Assembly (NCBI GenBank): GCA_934755305.1
Contig: CAKVLD010000001.1
Span: 117,697 to 181,696, forward strand
Direction of reading: 5' to 3'
Source: an uncultured Clostridium sp.
GTDB lineage: Bacteria; Bacillota; Clostridia; Clostridiales; Clostridiaceae
Length of the DNA: 64,000 nucleotides
Shown here one piece after another: positions 27,153-35,756 of this stretch. The position numbers and the translations under genes are program-made. Below the pieces are notes generated by a model. It saw only the letters and a program-made list of their open reading frames with translations. It did no database searches and had not been told where the DNA came from. Positions within the stretch are counted from its first letter, which is position 1; each line of letters begins with the position of its first letter.

Positions 27153-27899
27153 ATGGCGAAAACGGATAATGAATATATTAGAAAGGCACAAAAAAAAAGA
27201 AGAATAAAAAAAATAATTATAGCAAGTATTTTTTTAATAATTTGCGCTATGGTTCTTGTAACTTATACTGATATTTTTAAAATTAAAAGTATCAAATGTA
27301 GTGAAGATAATATAATTACTAAGGATTTTGTGATAGAAAAAAGTAAATTATTAGAGGGAGAAAATTTAATATTTTTAACTAAGGAAAAAATAAAGCAAAA
27401 TTTTAAAGAAAATCCTTATGTAGAAGAAGTAAACTATAAAAAGAAATATCCAAGTACGTTGGAAATATCAGTTGTAGAGAAAAAAGGTTTATTCTTTGTT
27501 AGGTCTAATAATGAATTTAATATTATTAGTGATCAAATGGTGTATCTAGAGAAAACTGATAATATAGAAGGGAAAAACTTAATTGAAGTTGTAGGAATAG
27601 ATTTATCTGGCAAGACTCTAGGTGAGGATGTTGCAAAATCTGATAGAGAAAAAGAAATTTTAGAAAATATGTATAAAGTTCAACAATTTTTAAATGAAAA
27701 TTTAAAGAATGTTAAGATAGAATCAATTAATATAAGTAATTTATCAAATATAATAGCTTATTTTGATAATGTTCAAGTTATTTTAGGTAGTGATGAGGAT
27801 TTGGTTAATAAAATGAAAACAGCAGCGATTATATATAATCAAGGAACTGTACAGGAATATATTAATGTTAGTTTTAATGGGTCACCAGACTTTAAATAG
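27153..27899 (+). CDS. ftsQ: Cell division protein FtsQ/DivIB
   Basis: A 248-residue bitopic protein: a lysine-rich cytoplasmic N-terminus, one membrane helix (about 20-42, IIIASIFLIICAMVLVTY), a POTRA domain beginning FKIKSIKCSEDNII with NPYVEEVNYKKKYPSTLEISVVEK, and a beta domain. FtsQ links FtsL and DivIC in the divisome. It is the first gene after the ftsW terminator, so it must have its own promoter; a TATTAT at 27105-27110 is a possible -10. Confidence 0.9.
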   Translation: MAKTDNEYIRKAQKKRRIKKIIIASIFLIICAMVLVTYTDIFKIKSIKCSEDNIITKDFVIEKSKLLEGENLIFLTKEKIKQNFKENPYVEEVNYKKKYPSTLEISVVEKKGLFFVRSNNEFNIISDQMVYLEKTDNIEGKNLIEVVGIDLSGKTLGEDVAKSDREKEILENMYKVQQFLNENLKNVKIESINISNLSNIIAYFDNVQVILGSDEDLVNKMKTAAIIYNQGTVQEYINVSFNGSPDFK

Positions 27900-27910
27900 G
27901 AGGTTAGTTT

Positions 27911-28639
27911 ATGAAGAAAGTAGCATCACAAATAGCGGTAGCTCTTGTATGTTCGTTTTTAGGTTTTTTATTAGCATCCCAATATAAAGTATTATCTAAG
28001 TCGGAATCAAAAGATCAAGTTTATGATAATACCAATATATTAGATGAAATAGAAAGTTTAAAAAAAGAGAAGGAAGAATTGGTTTCAACTAATGCTACTT
28101 TAAGTGAGGAGCTAAAGAAGATAGAAGAAAGTGTAACTCAAGAAGGTGAAGTTGAAAAAGAAATAAAAAAGCAATTGGACAATGCAAGAATGCAATTAGG
28201 GTTGGTTGATGTAGAAGGACCAGGAATAATTATAAATATATCACCTAAGAATAATATATTTGGTTCTAATTCTAATGAGACTAGTACTAGTTTAGATGAA
28301 AGAGAACTTATTAACATAGTAAATTTATTGTGGTTTTCAAAAGCAGAAGCTATATCAGTAAATGGTTATAGAATTACTCCACAAACAGGTATAAAATCCT
28401 CTGGTAACTATCTTTGGGTAGGTTCAGCTGGGAAGATTAGCCCTAAGGAAAAAATAGTTATAGAAGCAATAGGGGATAAGACTAAACTAAATGCTGGAGT
28501 GAGGTTTCAATCAGATTATAATTTAACTACTGGTTCTTTAGCTAATTATGATGTAGAAGTAAAGCTTATAGATGATATTAAGCTTGATAAGACTACACAA
28601 ACTTTGAAAAGTGATTATGTAAAGCAAGTTGAGGAATAG
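27911..28639 (+). CDS. DUF881 family protein (YlxW-like)
   Basis: A 242-residue protein with an N-terminal membrane anchor (about 5-24), a coiled coil (EIESLKKEKEELVSTNATLSEELKKIEE) and a DUF881 domain (GLVDVEGPGIIINI, DERELINIVNLLWFSKAEAISVNGYRITP). In Bacillus the equivalents YlxW/YlxX lie between divIB and sbp, as here. The function is unknown; a role around the divisome is inferred from position. A second, related copy is at 29005-29736. Confidence 0.85.
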   Translation: MKKVASQIAVALVCSFLGFLLASQYKVLSKSESKDQVYDNTNILDEIESLKKEKEELVSTNATLSEELKKIEESVTQEGEVEKEIKKQLDNARMQLGLVDVEGPGIIINISPKNNIFGSNSNETSTSLDERELINIVNLLWFSKAEAISVNGYRITPQTGIKSSGNYLWVGSAGKISPKEKIVIEAIGDKTKLNAGVRFQSDYNLTTGSLANYDVEVKLIDDIKLDKTTQTLKSDYVKQVEE

Positions 28640-28652
28640 GGGGAAAGTATAA

Positions 28653-29015
28653 ATGATAGCAGGAATTGGACTTTTAATAGGGGTAATTTTAGGAATTCTA
28701 GTGGATATAAATATACCAGAAAAGTTTTCACCATATGTATCTGTTGCTATATTAGCTTGCTTAGATTCGGTATTTGGAGCAGTTAGAGCAAATCTATCTA
28801 AAAATTTTGAGGCTAATATATTTATTTCAGGATTCTTTGGTAATGCCTTACTTGCAGCTGCCTTAGCTTATTTAGGAGATAAATTAGGTATCCCTATATA
28901 TATAGCAGCAGTAATTGTTTTTGGAGGAAGGATTTTTGATAACTTTGCTATAATAAGAAGAATTATTTTAGAGGGACTTAAATCTAAAAAGGTGAGGAAG
29001 TTAAATGAAGAATAA
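28653..29015 (+). CDS. sbp: Small basic protein family (DUF1290)
   Basis: A 120-residue membrane protein with three to four hydrophobic helices and the Sbp pattern (GIGLLIGVILGILVDINIP, ACLDSVFGAVRANL, FFGNALLAAALAYLGDKLGI, FGGRIFDNFAIIRR). The molecular role is unknown, but the gene is strongly tied to DUF881 and ftsQ in Firmicutes. Its end overlaps the next gene by 11 bases, indicating translational coupling. Confidence 0.9.
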   Translation: MIAGIGLLIGVILGILVDINIPEKFSPYVSVAILACLDSVFGAVRANLSKNFEANIFISGFFGNALLAAALAYLGDKLGIPIYIAAVIVFGGRIFDNFAIIRRIILEGLKSKKVRKLNEE

Positions 29016-29736
29016 TGCTTTAAAAGCTGTAATATTTATATTAACTCTAGGATTAGGATTTCTTATTTCGGGAAATTTTAATTTTGAGGGTTTTGAATCT
29101 TCTTTAGGATTAAATGCAACAGAATATCAAAATGCAGTAGAAGAAAAAAGTAAATTATTAAAAGAAGTAGGTAGTTTAAAGTCTAACAATAAGGAAATTA
29201 CGGAAAAAATCGATAAGTATAATAGTAATGATGTGGATAGTGAAAAAATATTAAAAGATATGAAAGAAGAATTAAAATATAATACTATGTTAACTGGTAC
29301 TAATGAAGTTAGAGGCCGAGGAATAGTTATTATAATTAATGATGGAGTATATAATAATTCTTTAGATTCGAAAGAAGAGCTTGATAGAAAGACATTGCAT
29401 GATTCTGATATGTTCACACTTTTAAATGATATTAAATCAGCAGGTGCTGAAGCAATAGCTATTAATGATCATAGAATGACACCTTTATCAGCAGTAACAT
29501 GTAAATATGCATTTTTAGAATTTGAAGATGGAGATATGTCATCTGCACCTTTTAATATTTACGCTATTGGAGATGCAGAAACTATGAAAAGTTTATTATT
29601 ACAAGATGGCAGTTATTTAAGAAGATTAAAGCTTAGAGGATTATCTGTAGAATTAGAAGTTAAGGATAATATAATAATGAAAGCAACTAATATTCCAGAA
29701 ATGAAATTTGCTAAAGAATACATTAAAAAAAATTAA
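29005..29736 (+). CDS. DUF881 family protein (second copy)
   Basis: A 243-residue protein with an N-terminal membrane helix (about 6-23), a short coiled coil and a DUF881 domain (VRGRGIVIIINDG, KTLHDSDMFTLLNDIKSAGAEAIAINDHRMTPLSA in part). It is a diverged paralogue of the product at 27911-28639, and the two flank sbp. The GTGAGGAAG ribosome site is inside sbp. The function is unknown. Confidence 0.85.
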   Translation: MKNNALKAVIFILTLGLGFLISGNFNFEGFESSLGLNATEYQNAVEEKSKLLKEVGSLKSNNKEITEKIDKYNSNDVDSEKILKDMKEELKYNTMLTGTNEVRGRGIVIIINDGVYNNSLDSKEELDRKTLHDSDMFTLLNDIKSAGAEAIAINDHRMTPLSAVTCKYAFLEFEDGDMSSAPFNIYAIGDAETMKSLLLQDGSYLRRLKLRGLSVELEVKDNIIMKATNIPEMKFAKEYIKKN

Positions 29737-29837
29737 TAAATATGAAATAAATTTGCTTTAAAAAATAGAGGAAAAATAGATTTTATGCAGAATATATTTA
29801 TGAATAGGTTACTTATATCTATAAAGGGGGCACTATT

Positions 29838-30518
29838 GTGAGTATTAGTAATAATATAAATGAAATAGTAAAAGGGATACCTAAAGGTGTAAAGTTATTA
29901 GCTGTTTCTAAAACAAAACCTTTAGAAGATATGGAAGAAGCTTATAATGCAGGGATAAGGGATTTTGGAGAAAATAAAGTACAAGAAATTATGAAGAAGA
30001 AAGAACTTTTTCATAAAGATGTTAGATGGCATCTTATAGGTAAACTTCAAACTAATAAAGTTAAGTATATTGTGGGAAAGGTGCATTTAATCCATTCACT
30101 TTCTAGTGTTAAGCTTTTAGAAAAAATCGAGAAGGAATATAGTAAGGCAGATTTAGTAGCCAATGTTCTTATACAAATTAACATAGGAAGAGAAGAAAGT
30201 AAAAGTGGGATTTTACTTGAAGAATTAGATGATATAATAGAAAAGATTGAATGCTGCAAATACGTAAAAGTAAAGGGAATAATGGTTATTATTCCAAAGG
30301 GAGACGAAGAAAGTAATCGTAAATACTTTAAGCAAACTAAAAAGATATTTGATAATTTAAAAGATAATAAGTTCAAAAATATAACTATGGAAATTCTTTC
30401 GATGGGGATGACTCATGACTATAAGATAGCTATAGAAGAAGGGTCAAATTTAGTTAGAATTGGTGAAGGTATATTTGGGAAAAGAGATTATATTCAAGGA
30501 GGAAAAGTAAATGAGTAA
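29838..30518 (+). CDS. yggS: YggS/PipY family pyridoxal phosphate homeostasis protein
   Basis: A 226-residue fold-type III PLP protein. It has AVSKTKPLEDMEEAYNAG with the PLP-binding lysine in VSKTK, FGENKVQEIMKKKEL, RWHLIGKLQTNKVKYI, and the phosphate-binding SMGMTHDYKIAIEEGSNLVRIGEGIFG. The family balances vitamin B6 and amino-acid pools and has no proven catalysis. The start is GTG at 29838 behind AGGGGGC. It overlaps sepF by 8 bases, the standard ylmE-sepF arrangement. Confidence 0.95.
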   Translation: MSISNNINEIVKGIPKGVKLLAVSKTKPLEDMEEAYNAGIRDFGENKVQEIMKKKELFHKDVRWHLIGKLQTNKVKYIVGKVHLIHSLSSVKLLEKIEKEYSKADLVANVLIQINIGREESKSGILLEELDDIIEKIECCKYVKVKGIMVIIPKGDEESNRKYFKQTKKIFDNLKDNKFKNITMEILSMGMTHDYKIAIEEGSNLVRIGEGIFGKRDYIQGGKVNE

Positions 30519-30972
30519 TGTAATGACAAAAGTAAAAGCATTTTTAGGATTTGATGAATTAGAGGATGAATATGACGATTATGAAGACTTCGATGATGTA
30601 GAATCAGAAGATGAAGAAGAAAATGAAATAGTTGAACCAGTTATACAAAATAATAAAAAGAATAATAAAGTAGTAAATATTCATACAACAGCTACTGCAA
30701 AAGTAATTATTACAAAACCAACAGCTTATGAAGATGCTACTGAAATTAGTGATGCATTAAAATCAAGAAAAATTGTAGTAGTAAATACTACATCTTTAGA
30801 AAATAAAATAGCACAAAGATTATTAGATTTTATAAGTGGTTCTTGTTATTCTTTAGGTGGAGAGCTTCAACAAATTGAAAAAGGTGTATATATGTTAGCT
30901 CCTTCAAATGTTGAAGTAACAAATGAATTGAAGAATGAATTAAGCTCTAAAGCTGTATTTACATGGAAATAA
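30511..30972 (+). CDS. sepF: Cell division protein SepF
   Basis: A 153-residue protein: an amphipathic N-terminal membrane-targeting helix (VMTKVKAFLGF), a long acidic linker rich in Asp and Glu (about 15-45), and the globular SepF/DUF552 domain (IITKPTAYEDATEISDAL, VVNTTSLENKIAQRLLDFISG). It bundles and tethers FtsZ filaments. FtsZ itself is not in the window. AAGGAGG precedes the ATG, inside the end of yggS. Confidence 0.95.
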   Translation: MSNVMTKVKAFLGFDELEDEYDDYEDFDDVESEDEEENEIVEPVIQNNKKNNKVVNIHTTATAKVIITKPTAYEDATEISDALKSRKIVVVNTTSLENKIAQRLLDFISGSCYSLGGELQQIEKGVYMLAPSNVEVTNELKNELSSKAVFTWK

Positions 30973-30986
30973 GATAGGAAGAAAAT

Positions 30987-31244
30987 ATGGGAATAATAAT
31001 TAGGCTTTTAATAACATTTATTAGAGTTATAGAATTAGTAATTTTTATAGAATGTATATTATCTTGGGTTATACAAGATTATAATAATGAGTTAATGAGT
31101 ACACTTAGAAGAATAACAGCACCAATATTAGAACCATTTAGAAAATTGCAGTATAGATTTTTGGGTAACACAAGTATTGATATATCACCTATATTAGCTT
31201 TTGTTGCATTAGAGATTGTTGAAAAAATAATCTATATGATATAG
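30987..31244 (+). CDS. YggT family membrane protein
   Basis: An 85-residue protein with two hydrophobic hairpins and the YggT pattern CILSWVIQDYNNELMSTLRRITAPILEPFRK, then a second helix around DISPILAFVALEIVEKII. In Gram-positive division clusters (ylmG) it lies between sepF and ylmH as here. Its function is not established; plastid relatives affect nucleoid distribution. Confidence 0.9.
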   Translation: MGIIIRLLITFIRVIELVIFIECILSWVIQDYNNELMSTLRRITAPILEPFRKLQYRFLGNTSIDISPILAFVALEIVEKIIYMI

Positions 31245-31252
31245 TTTGAATT

Positions 31253-32020
31253 ATGGATAAAAAAGAATTAAAGAAATATTTTAGAGAAGAAGAATTAGGA
31301 GAAGTCTTAAATTTATATGAAAAATATAAATTAGCTGAAGAGAGGGAAATACCTCTCTTTGGTAAAGATTTTTACCCACCTAACATATGGAAATTCTTTG
31401 AGACAAGAATTAATAGTGAATATTGTAGAGTAGAATCTTTTGGGGGTTTTGAAGATTCAGAAAGACGTATGATTTCTTTTAATAATATTTATGATATTCC
31501 ATATCCATATAAAGTTATAAGGATAACTAATAAATCAAAGTTTACTAATGAAGGTCATAGGAATTTTTTGGGGTCATTATTAGCTTTGGGAATAAAAAGA
31601 AATAAACTTGGAGATTTGTTAGTTACTAATAATTGTTGCTATGTGCCAGTTTGTGAAGAAATAGCTGAATTTATATTAAGTAATTTAAAAACCATAGGTA
31701 AATCGCCTTGTAAGGTAGAAATATTATCAGAAGATTTTGTTGTTCCTAAGGTTGAATTTACAGAAATGGTTATTTTGGTTCAAGGACTTAGGATAGATTC
31801 TATTGTAGCAAAACTTGCTAAAGTAGCTAGAGGAAAAGCTCAAAACATGATTGAAGAAGGAAAGGTTTTAGTAGATTATGTAAGTATAAGAGACAAATCT
31901 TTTCAAGTGCAATCAGGAGAGAGAATTACTATACGAGGCCTAGGTAAATTTATCCTGGGGGAAATTGTAGGTAATAGTAAAAGTGGTAAGGTTAAAGTTA
32001 TAATAAAAAAATATACATAA
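31253..32020 (+). CDS. ylmH: YlmH, S4-domain RNA-binding protein
   Basis: A 255-residue protein with an N-terminal YlmH domain (LGSLLALGIKRNKLGDLLV) and a C-terminal S4 RNA-binding domain (about 180-245, RIDSIVAKLAKVARGKAQNMIEEGKVLVDY). Family members bind the large ribosomal subunit; in Bacillus YlmH has been linked to rescue of stalled, tRNA-obstructed 50S subunits, parallel to RqcP. The ATG has only a weak upstream ribosome site and is 8 bases after yggT, so coupling is likely. Confidence 0.92.
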   Translation: MDKKELKKYFREEELGEVLNLYEKYKLAEEREIPLFGKDFYPPNIWKFFETRINSEYCRVESFGGFEDSERRMISFNNIYDIPYPYKVIRITNKSKFTNEGHRNFLGSLLALGIKRNKLGDLLVTNNCCYVPVCEEIAEFILSNLKTIGKSPCKVEILSEDFVVPKVEFTEMVILVQGLRIDSIVAKLAKVARGKAQNMIEEGKVLVDYVSIRDKSFQVQSGERITIRGLGKFILGEIVGNSKSGKVKVIIKKYT

Positions 32021-32034
32021 TAGAGGTGATTAAC

Positions 32035-32625
32035 ATGAAACTGACACCAATGGATATAAACAATAAAGAGTTTAAAAGAGGAATAAGGGGATATTCTCCA
32101 GAAGAAGTAGACGAGTTTTTAGATGAAATAGTTGAAAGTTATGAGGAATTATTTAAAGATAATACGAGATTAAAAGAAAAACTTTCAGCAGTAACGGATA
32201 AACTAGAGCACTATTCTAAAATTGAAAGTACAATTCAAAATACATTAGTATTAGCTCAAAATGCTGCTGAACAAGCAAAAACTTCTTCACAAAAAGAAGC
32301 AGAAATGATTATAAAAAATGCTAATGAAACAGCACAAAAAATATTAGACAAAGCTCATAATGATGTAGTAGAAATAAATTCAGAATATGAGAAAGCTAAA
32401 CAAGAATTTGTTAAGTTCAGAGCTAAGTTTAGAAGTTTTATAACTACTCAATTAGATACTTTTGAAGATTTGGAAAAAGATATAAATAAGAGTTACGGTA
32501 TAGCTTCTCCTGTAGAAGAAAATGTTGAAGAAAAAGAAATTAGCTTTGCTGAAGAAGAATTAGCAGAAGTAGAAGAAAATATAGATGAAATAAAAAGCTT
32601 TTTTGCATCATCTGATGATGAGTAA
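32035..32625 (+). CDS. divIVA: DivIVA family protein
   Basis: A 196-residue coiled-coil protein. The membrane-binding N-terminal domain is clear (KLTPMDINNKEFKRGIRGYSPEEVDEFLDEI in part), followed by coiled coils and an acidic tail. DivIVA marks curved membrane at septa and poles and positions division and sporulation factors. The start is the ATG at 32035, six bases from GAGGTG; the upstream GTG overlaps that site. It ends the ftsQ-divIVA transcription unit at a terminator. Confidence 0.95.
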   Translation: MKLTPMDINNKEFKRGIRGYSPEEVDEFLDEIVESYEELFKDNTRLKEKLSAVTDKLEHYSKIESTIQNTLVLAQNAAEQAKTSSQKEAEMIIKNANETAQKILDKAHNDVVEINSEYEKAKQEFVKFRAKFRSFITTQLDTFEDLEKDINKSYGIASPVEENVEEKEISFAEEELAEVEENIDEIKSFFASSDDE

Positions 32626-32635
32626 TAATAAAAAG

Positions 32636-32676
32636 TCAAAAACAACCTTTGCAAAGAATGTAAGGTTGTTTTTTTG
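32636..32676 (+). terminator. Intrinsic terminator after divIVA
   Basis: Arms AAACAACCTT and AAGGTTGTTT with a 12-base loop are followed by a run of seven T. Confidence 0.88.
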
Positions 32677-32774
32677 ATATCTAGAAAAATATAAAATTTA
32701 AGAAAGCGGGAAAGTTGATAAATACAGGGATTAAAGGTATCAAAGAAGCTAAGACATCAAAAAATAAAAATATA

Positions 32775-32965
32775 GTGTCATAGCAGAACCTTAAAACTTA
32801 AATAAAAAATATATGAAAAAAAGGAATATTTAAGTTTTAAGAACACTGCTGTTTGGCCAAAAAAAGTGACTTCAGTTAAGATTAAATATACTAAAAATGC
32901 TTTTATGAAATTAAGATGTAATTTAGTTAATATAAGCATGGCGAAGCCACTTTTTTATTTTTTTA
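32775..32965 (+). ncRNA. Candidate structured RNA with own terminator
   Basis: This non-coding stretch folds into two well-supported parts. Part one: a 15-bp perfect stem (32790-32804 with 32827-32841) on a lower AGCAG/CTGCT stem (32782-32786 with 32846-32850). Part two: a long-range stem AAAAAAAGTGACTTC (32859-32873) with GAAGCCACTTTTTT (32943-32956), which carries an inner ATGCTT/AAGCAT stem and ends in T runs like a terminator. A weak promoter-like TTGATA-17-TATCAA begins near 32714. The next gene has its own promoter further downstream, so this looks like an independent transcript. I do not recognise the family. Confidence 0.4.
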
Positions 32966-32967
32966 AA

Positions 32968-32996
32968 TTGAGAATTGTTTAAGGTTATATTATAAT
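32968..32996 (+). promoter_or_regulatory. Sigma-A promoter of the rluD-pyrR unit
   Basis: TTGAGA at 32968-32973 and TATAAT at 32991-32996 are separated by exactly 17 bases, 32 bases before the rluD start. Confidence 0.8.
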
Positions 32997-33028
32997 GTTA
33001 AAGAATACAATGATGAGGTGTACATAAA

Positions 33029-33949
33029 ATGGAAGAAACTATTTTTAATATAGATGAGAACTTTGAAGGAGAAAGAATAGATAAATATCTTTCAAGTGCT
33101 TTTGAAGGACAATCAAGATCTTACTTACAAGGTTTGATAGAAAAAGGAAATGTATTAGTTAATAATAAAAATGTAAAAAGTAATTACAAGTTAAAAGTAT
33201 TTGATGAAATTGTAGTGACTTTACCAGAACCTTTAGAATTGAAAGTTGAAGCTGAAGATATACCTTTAGATATAGTTTATGAAGATAAGGATGTAATAGT
33301 AGTTAATAAGCCACAAGGTATGGTGGTTCATCCTGCACCAGGAAATTATAATGGTACTTTAGTTAATGCCTTATTATATTATTGTAAAGATTTATCAAGT
33401 ATAAATGGAATAATTAGACCAGGAATAGTTCATAGAATAGATAAGGATACTACAGGTATTCTAGTAGTAGCCAAAAATGATAAAGCACATAACTTTTTAT
33501 CTGATCAATTAAGAGATCATTCAATGAAACGTGAATATTTTGCTTTAGTAGAAGGAAGAATTAAAGAAGATAATGGAGTTATAGATAAACCATTAGGAAG
33601 AAATAAAAAAGATAGATTAAAAATAGGTATAGTTCCAGATGGAAGAAGAGCGGTAACTCATTATGAAGTATTAGAAAGATTTAATAGTACTACTTTAATA
33701 AAATGTGTGTTAGAAACAGGAAGAACACATCAAATTAGAGTACATATGGCCTCTATAGGTCATCCTTTAGTAGGTGATCCTTTGTATGGATTTAAAAAAC
33801 AAAAATTTAAATTAGAAGGTCAAATGTTACATGCAAAAACTTTAGGATTTATACATCCTACAACTAAGGAATACATGGAATTTACTTCAGAATTGCCAGG
33901 GTATTTTAAAAAGTTATTAGAGAAATTAGAGAAAGAAATGATGATTTAG
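33029..33949 (+). CDS. rluD: RluA/RluD family rRNA pseudouridine synthase
   Basis: A 306-residue enzyme with an N-terminal S4 domain (about 13-75, RIDKYLSSAFEGQSRSYLQGLIEKG) and a synthase domain with the catalytic Asp138 in HRIDKDTTG, then ETGRTHQIRVHMASIGHPLVGDPLYG in part. It converts specific uridines in 23S rRNA to pseudouridine; the precise target is predicted from family only. GATGAGGTG precedes the ATG. It is followed within 11 bases by pyrR. The usual upstream partner lspA is not present here. Confidence 0.92.
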   Translation: MEETIFNIDENFEGERIDKYLSSAFEGQSRSYLQGLIEKGNVLVNNKNVKSNYKLKVFDEIVVTLPEPLELKVEAEDIPLDIVYEDKDVIVVNKPQGMVVHPAPGNYNGTLVNALLYYCKDLSSINGIIRPGIVHRIDKDTTGILVVAKNDKAHNFLSDQLRDHSMKREYFALVEGRIKEDNGVIDKPLGRNKKDRLKIGIVPDGRRAVTHYEVLERFNSTTLIKCVLETGRTHQIRVHMASIGHPLVGDPLYGFKKQKFKLEGQMLHAKTLGFIHPTTKEYMEFTSELPGYFKKLLEKLEKEMMI

Positions 33950-33960
33950 GAGATGAATTT

Positions 33961-34497
33961 ATGAAACTTAAAGCTAATTTATTAGATGATAAAGCTATAA
34001 AAAGAAGTTTAATTAGAATTTCACATGAAATAATAGAGAGAAATAAAGGTGTTGAGGATTTGGTATTAGTTGGTATAAAGAGAAGAGGTTATCCTTTAGC
34101 ACAAAGAATAGCAAAAGAAATAAAGAAAATAGAAGGTGTTGAAGTTTTAGTTGGAAGCGTTGACATTACTTTTTATAGAGATGATTTAACTAAAAAAGAA
34201 AATATTCCAATGGTAGAAAACTTAGATTTAGGTGTAGATATACAAGATAAAAAAGTTGTTCTTGTAGATGATGTATTATTTACAGGAAGAACTGTTAGAG
34301 CTGCCTTAGATGCAGTAATAGATGTTGGTAGACCAAAATCTGTTCAACTTGCAGTACTTATAGATAGAGGTCATAAAGAATTACCAATTAGAGCTGATTA
34401 TGTAGGTAAAAATATTCCTACATCAAGAAGTGAAAAAATTTCATTACACATAACAGAAATAGATAATGAAGATTCTGTAAAGATATACGAAGATTAA
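33961..34497 (+). CDS. pyrR: PyrR, pyrimidine attenuation regulator / uracil phosphoribosyltransferase
   Basis: A 178-residue type I phosphoribosyltransferase. It has KRRGYPLAQRIAKEI, the PRPP loop KVVLVDDVLFTGRTVRAAL at about 99-118, and the PyrR-type end LPIRADYVGKNIPTSRSEKI. In Gram-positives it binds pyr mRNA leaders with UMP and causes attenuation, with weak UPRT activity. No pyr operon or PyrR-binding leader is in this window, so it acts in trans if functional. The gene is directly downstream of rluD. Confidence 0.94.
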   Translation: MKLKANLLDDKAIKRSLIRISHEIIERNKGVEDLVLVGIKRRGYPLAQRIAKEIKKIEGVEVLVGSVDITFYRDDLTKKENIPMVENLDLGVDIQDKKVVLVDDVLFTGRTVRAALDAVIDVGRPKSVQLAVLIDRGHKELPIRADYVGKNIPTSRSEKISLHITEIDNEDSVKIYED

Positions 34498-34513
34498 AAT
34501 TTGGAGGATGTAA

Positions 34514-35683
34514 ATGGAATATAATTTAATTGCTACTACAACTTTTGGTTTAGAAGGGATAACAGCTAAGGAACTAAAAGCTTTAGGATATGATGATGTA
34601 AAAACAGAAACTAGTAAGGTTTTCTTCTCTGGAGATGAAATGGATATAGCTATAGCTAACATTCACCTTAGAACAGCTGATAGAGTTTTAATTAAAATGG
34701 CAGAATTTGAAGCTAAAACTTTTGAAGAACTATTCCAAGGGACAAAGAAAGTTAATTGGAGTAAAATTATACCTAGAAATGGTAAGATGCATGTTGTAGG
34801 TAAATCTGTTAAATCAACTTTACATAGTGTTCCAGATTGTCAATCAATAGTTAAGAAAGCTATTATAACACATATGAGTGAGGCTTATGATACAACAAGA
34901 TTTAATGAAGATGGACCAGTATATAAAATAGAAGTAGCTATATTAAAGGATAAAGTTACTTTAACTATTGATACATCCGGGTCTGGTTTACATAAAAGGG
35001 GATATAGAGAGAATTCAGGAGCTGCACCATTAAAAGAAACATTAGCTGCAGCTATGGTGTTATTATCAAGATGGCAAGAGAATTATGAGCTTATAGATCC
35101 TTTCTGTGGTTCAGGTACTATTTTAATAGAGGCAGCAATGATAATGCAAAATATTGCTCCAGGTGTAAATAGAGAATTTGTTTGTGAAACATGGCCTAAC
35201 ATTCCAGATTATATATTTAAACAAGTCAGAGAAGGAGCAAGAAGGGCAGAAAAAAGAAAAAATATTGTTCTTAAAGGATATGATATAGATACTTGGGTAT
35301 TAAGAACTGCTGAAAATAATGCTTATAAAGCAGGAGTAAGCGACTATGTTAAGTTTGAACATAGAGACTTTAAAAAGTTTACTAATGAAAATAACCTTGG
35401 ATTTATTATTACTAATCCTCCTTATGGTGAAAGATTAAGTGATAAAAGAGAAGTTGAAAAGTTATACGAGATTTTTGGTAGATATAAAAAAGAGTATCAA
35501 AATTGGGATTTTAATATACTTACTTCTTATGAGGGATTTGAAAGACCTTTTGCTAGAAAAGCTACTAAAAACAGAAAGCTATATAATGGTAAGTTAAAGT
35601 GCTATTACTATCAATACTTTGATAATACAATAATAAAAGGTCATGGAGATACAGTAATACAAGAAATTATAAGAAATTCTTAA
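34514..35683 (+). CDS. THUMP-domain 23S rRNA guanine-N2 methyltransferase (YpsC/RlmL-like)
   Basis: A 389-residue SAM methyltransferase with an N-terminal THUMP region (about 45-160) and a Rossmann catalytic domain: ELIDPFCGSGTILIEAA as SAM motif and IITNPPYGERL as the NPPY catalytic motif for N-methylation of guanine. It corresponds to the N-terminal half of RlmL and to B. subtilis YpsC, predicted to make m2G in 23S rRNA. GGAGGATG precedes the ATG. It is the last gene of the rluD-pyrR unit before a bidirectional terminator. Confidence 0.9.
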   Translation: MEYNLIATTTFGLEGITAKELKALGYDDVKTETSKVFFSGDEMDIAIANIHLRTADRVLIKMAEFEAKTFEELFQGTKKVNWSKIIPRNGKMHVVGKSVKSTLHSVPDCQSIVKKAIITHMSEAYDTTRFNEDGPVYKIEVAILKDKVTLTIDTSGSGLHKRGYRENSGAAPLKETLAAAMVLLSRWQENYELIDPFCGSGTILIEAAMIMQNIAPGVNREFVCETWPNIPDYIFKQVREGARRAEKRKNIVLKGYDIDTWVLRTAENNAYKAGVSDYVKFEHRDFKKFTNENNLGFIITNPPYGERLSDKREVEKLYEIFGRYKKEYQNWDFNILTSYEGFERPFARKATKNRKLYNGKLKCYYYQYFDNTIIKGHGDTVIQEIIRNS

Positions 35684-35687
35684 AAAG

Positions 35688-35756
35688 TTTAAGCACCTAT
35701 AATTTGAACTGCTTTATAATAAGTACTTAAATTATAGGTGCTTAAATTATTATTTT
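35688..35756. terminator. Bidirectional terminator between the methyltransferase and rqcH
   Basis: A perfect 18-bp stem (35688-35705 with 35729-35746) is flanked by A-rich sequence on one side and T-rich sequence on the other, serving both converging genes. Confidence 0.9.

Noticed and set aside
32858..33000. A short open frame of about 47 codons in the divIVA-rluD gap
   Set aside because: It has no ribosome site, runs through a terminator-like T tract and overlaps the rluD promoter; stem pairing explains the sequence better.
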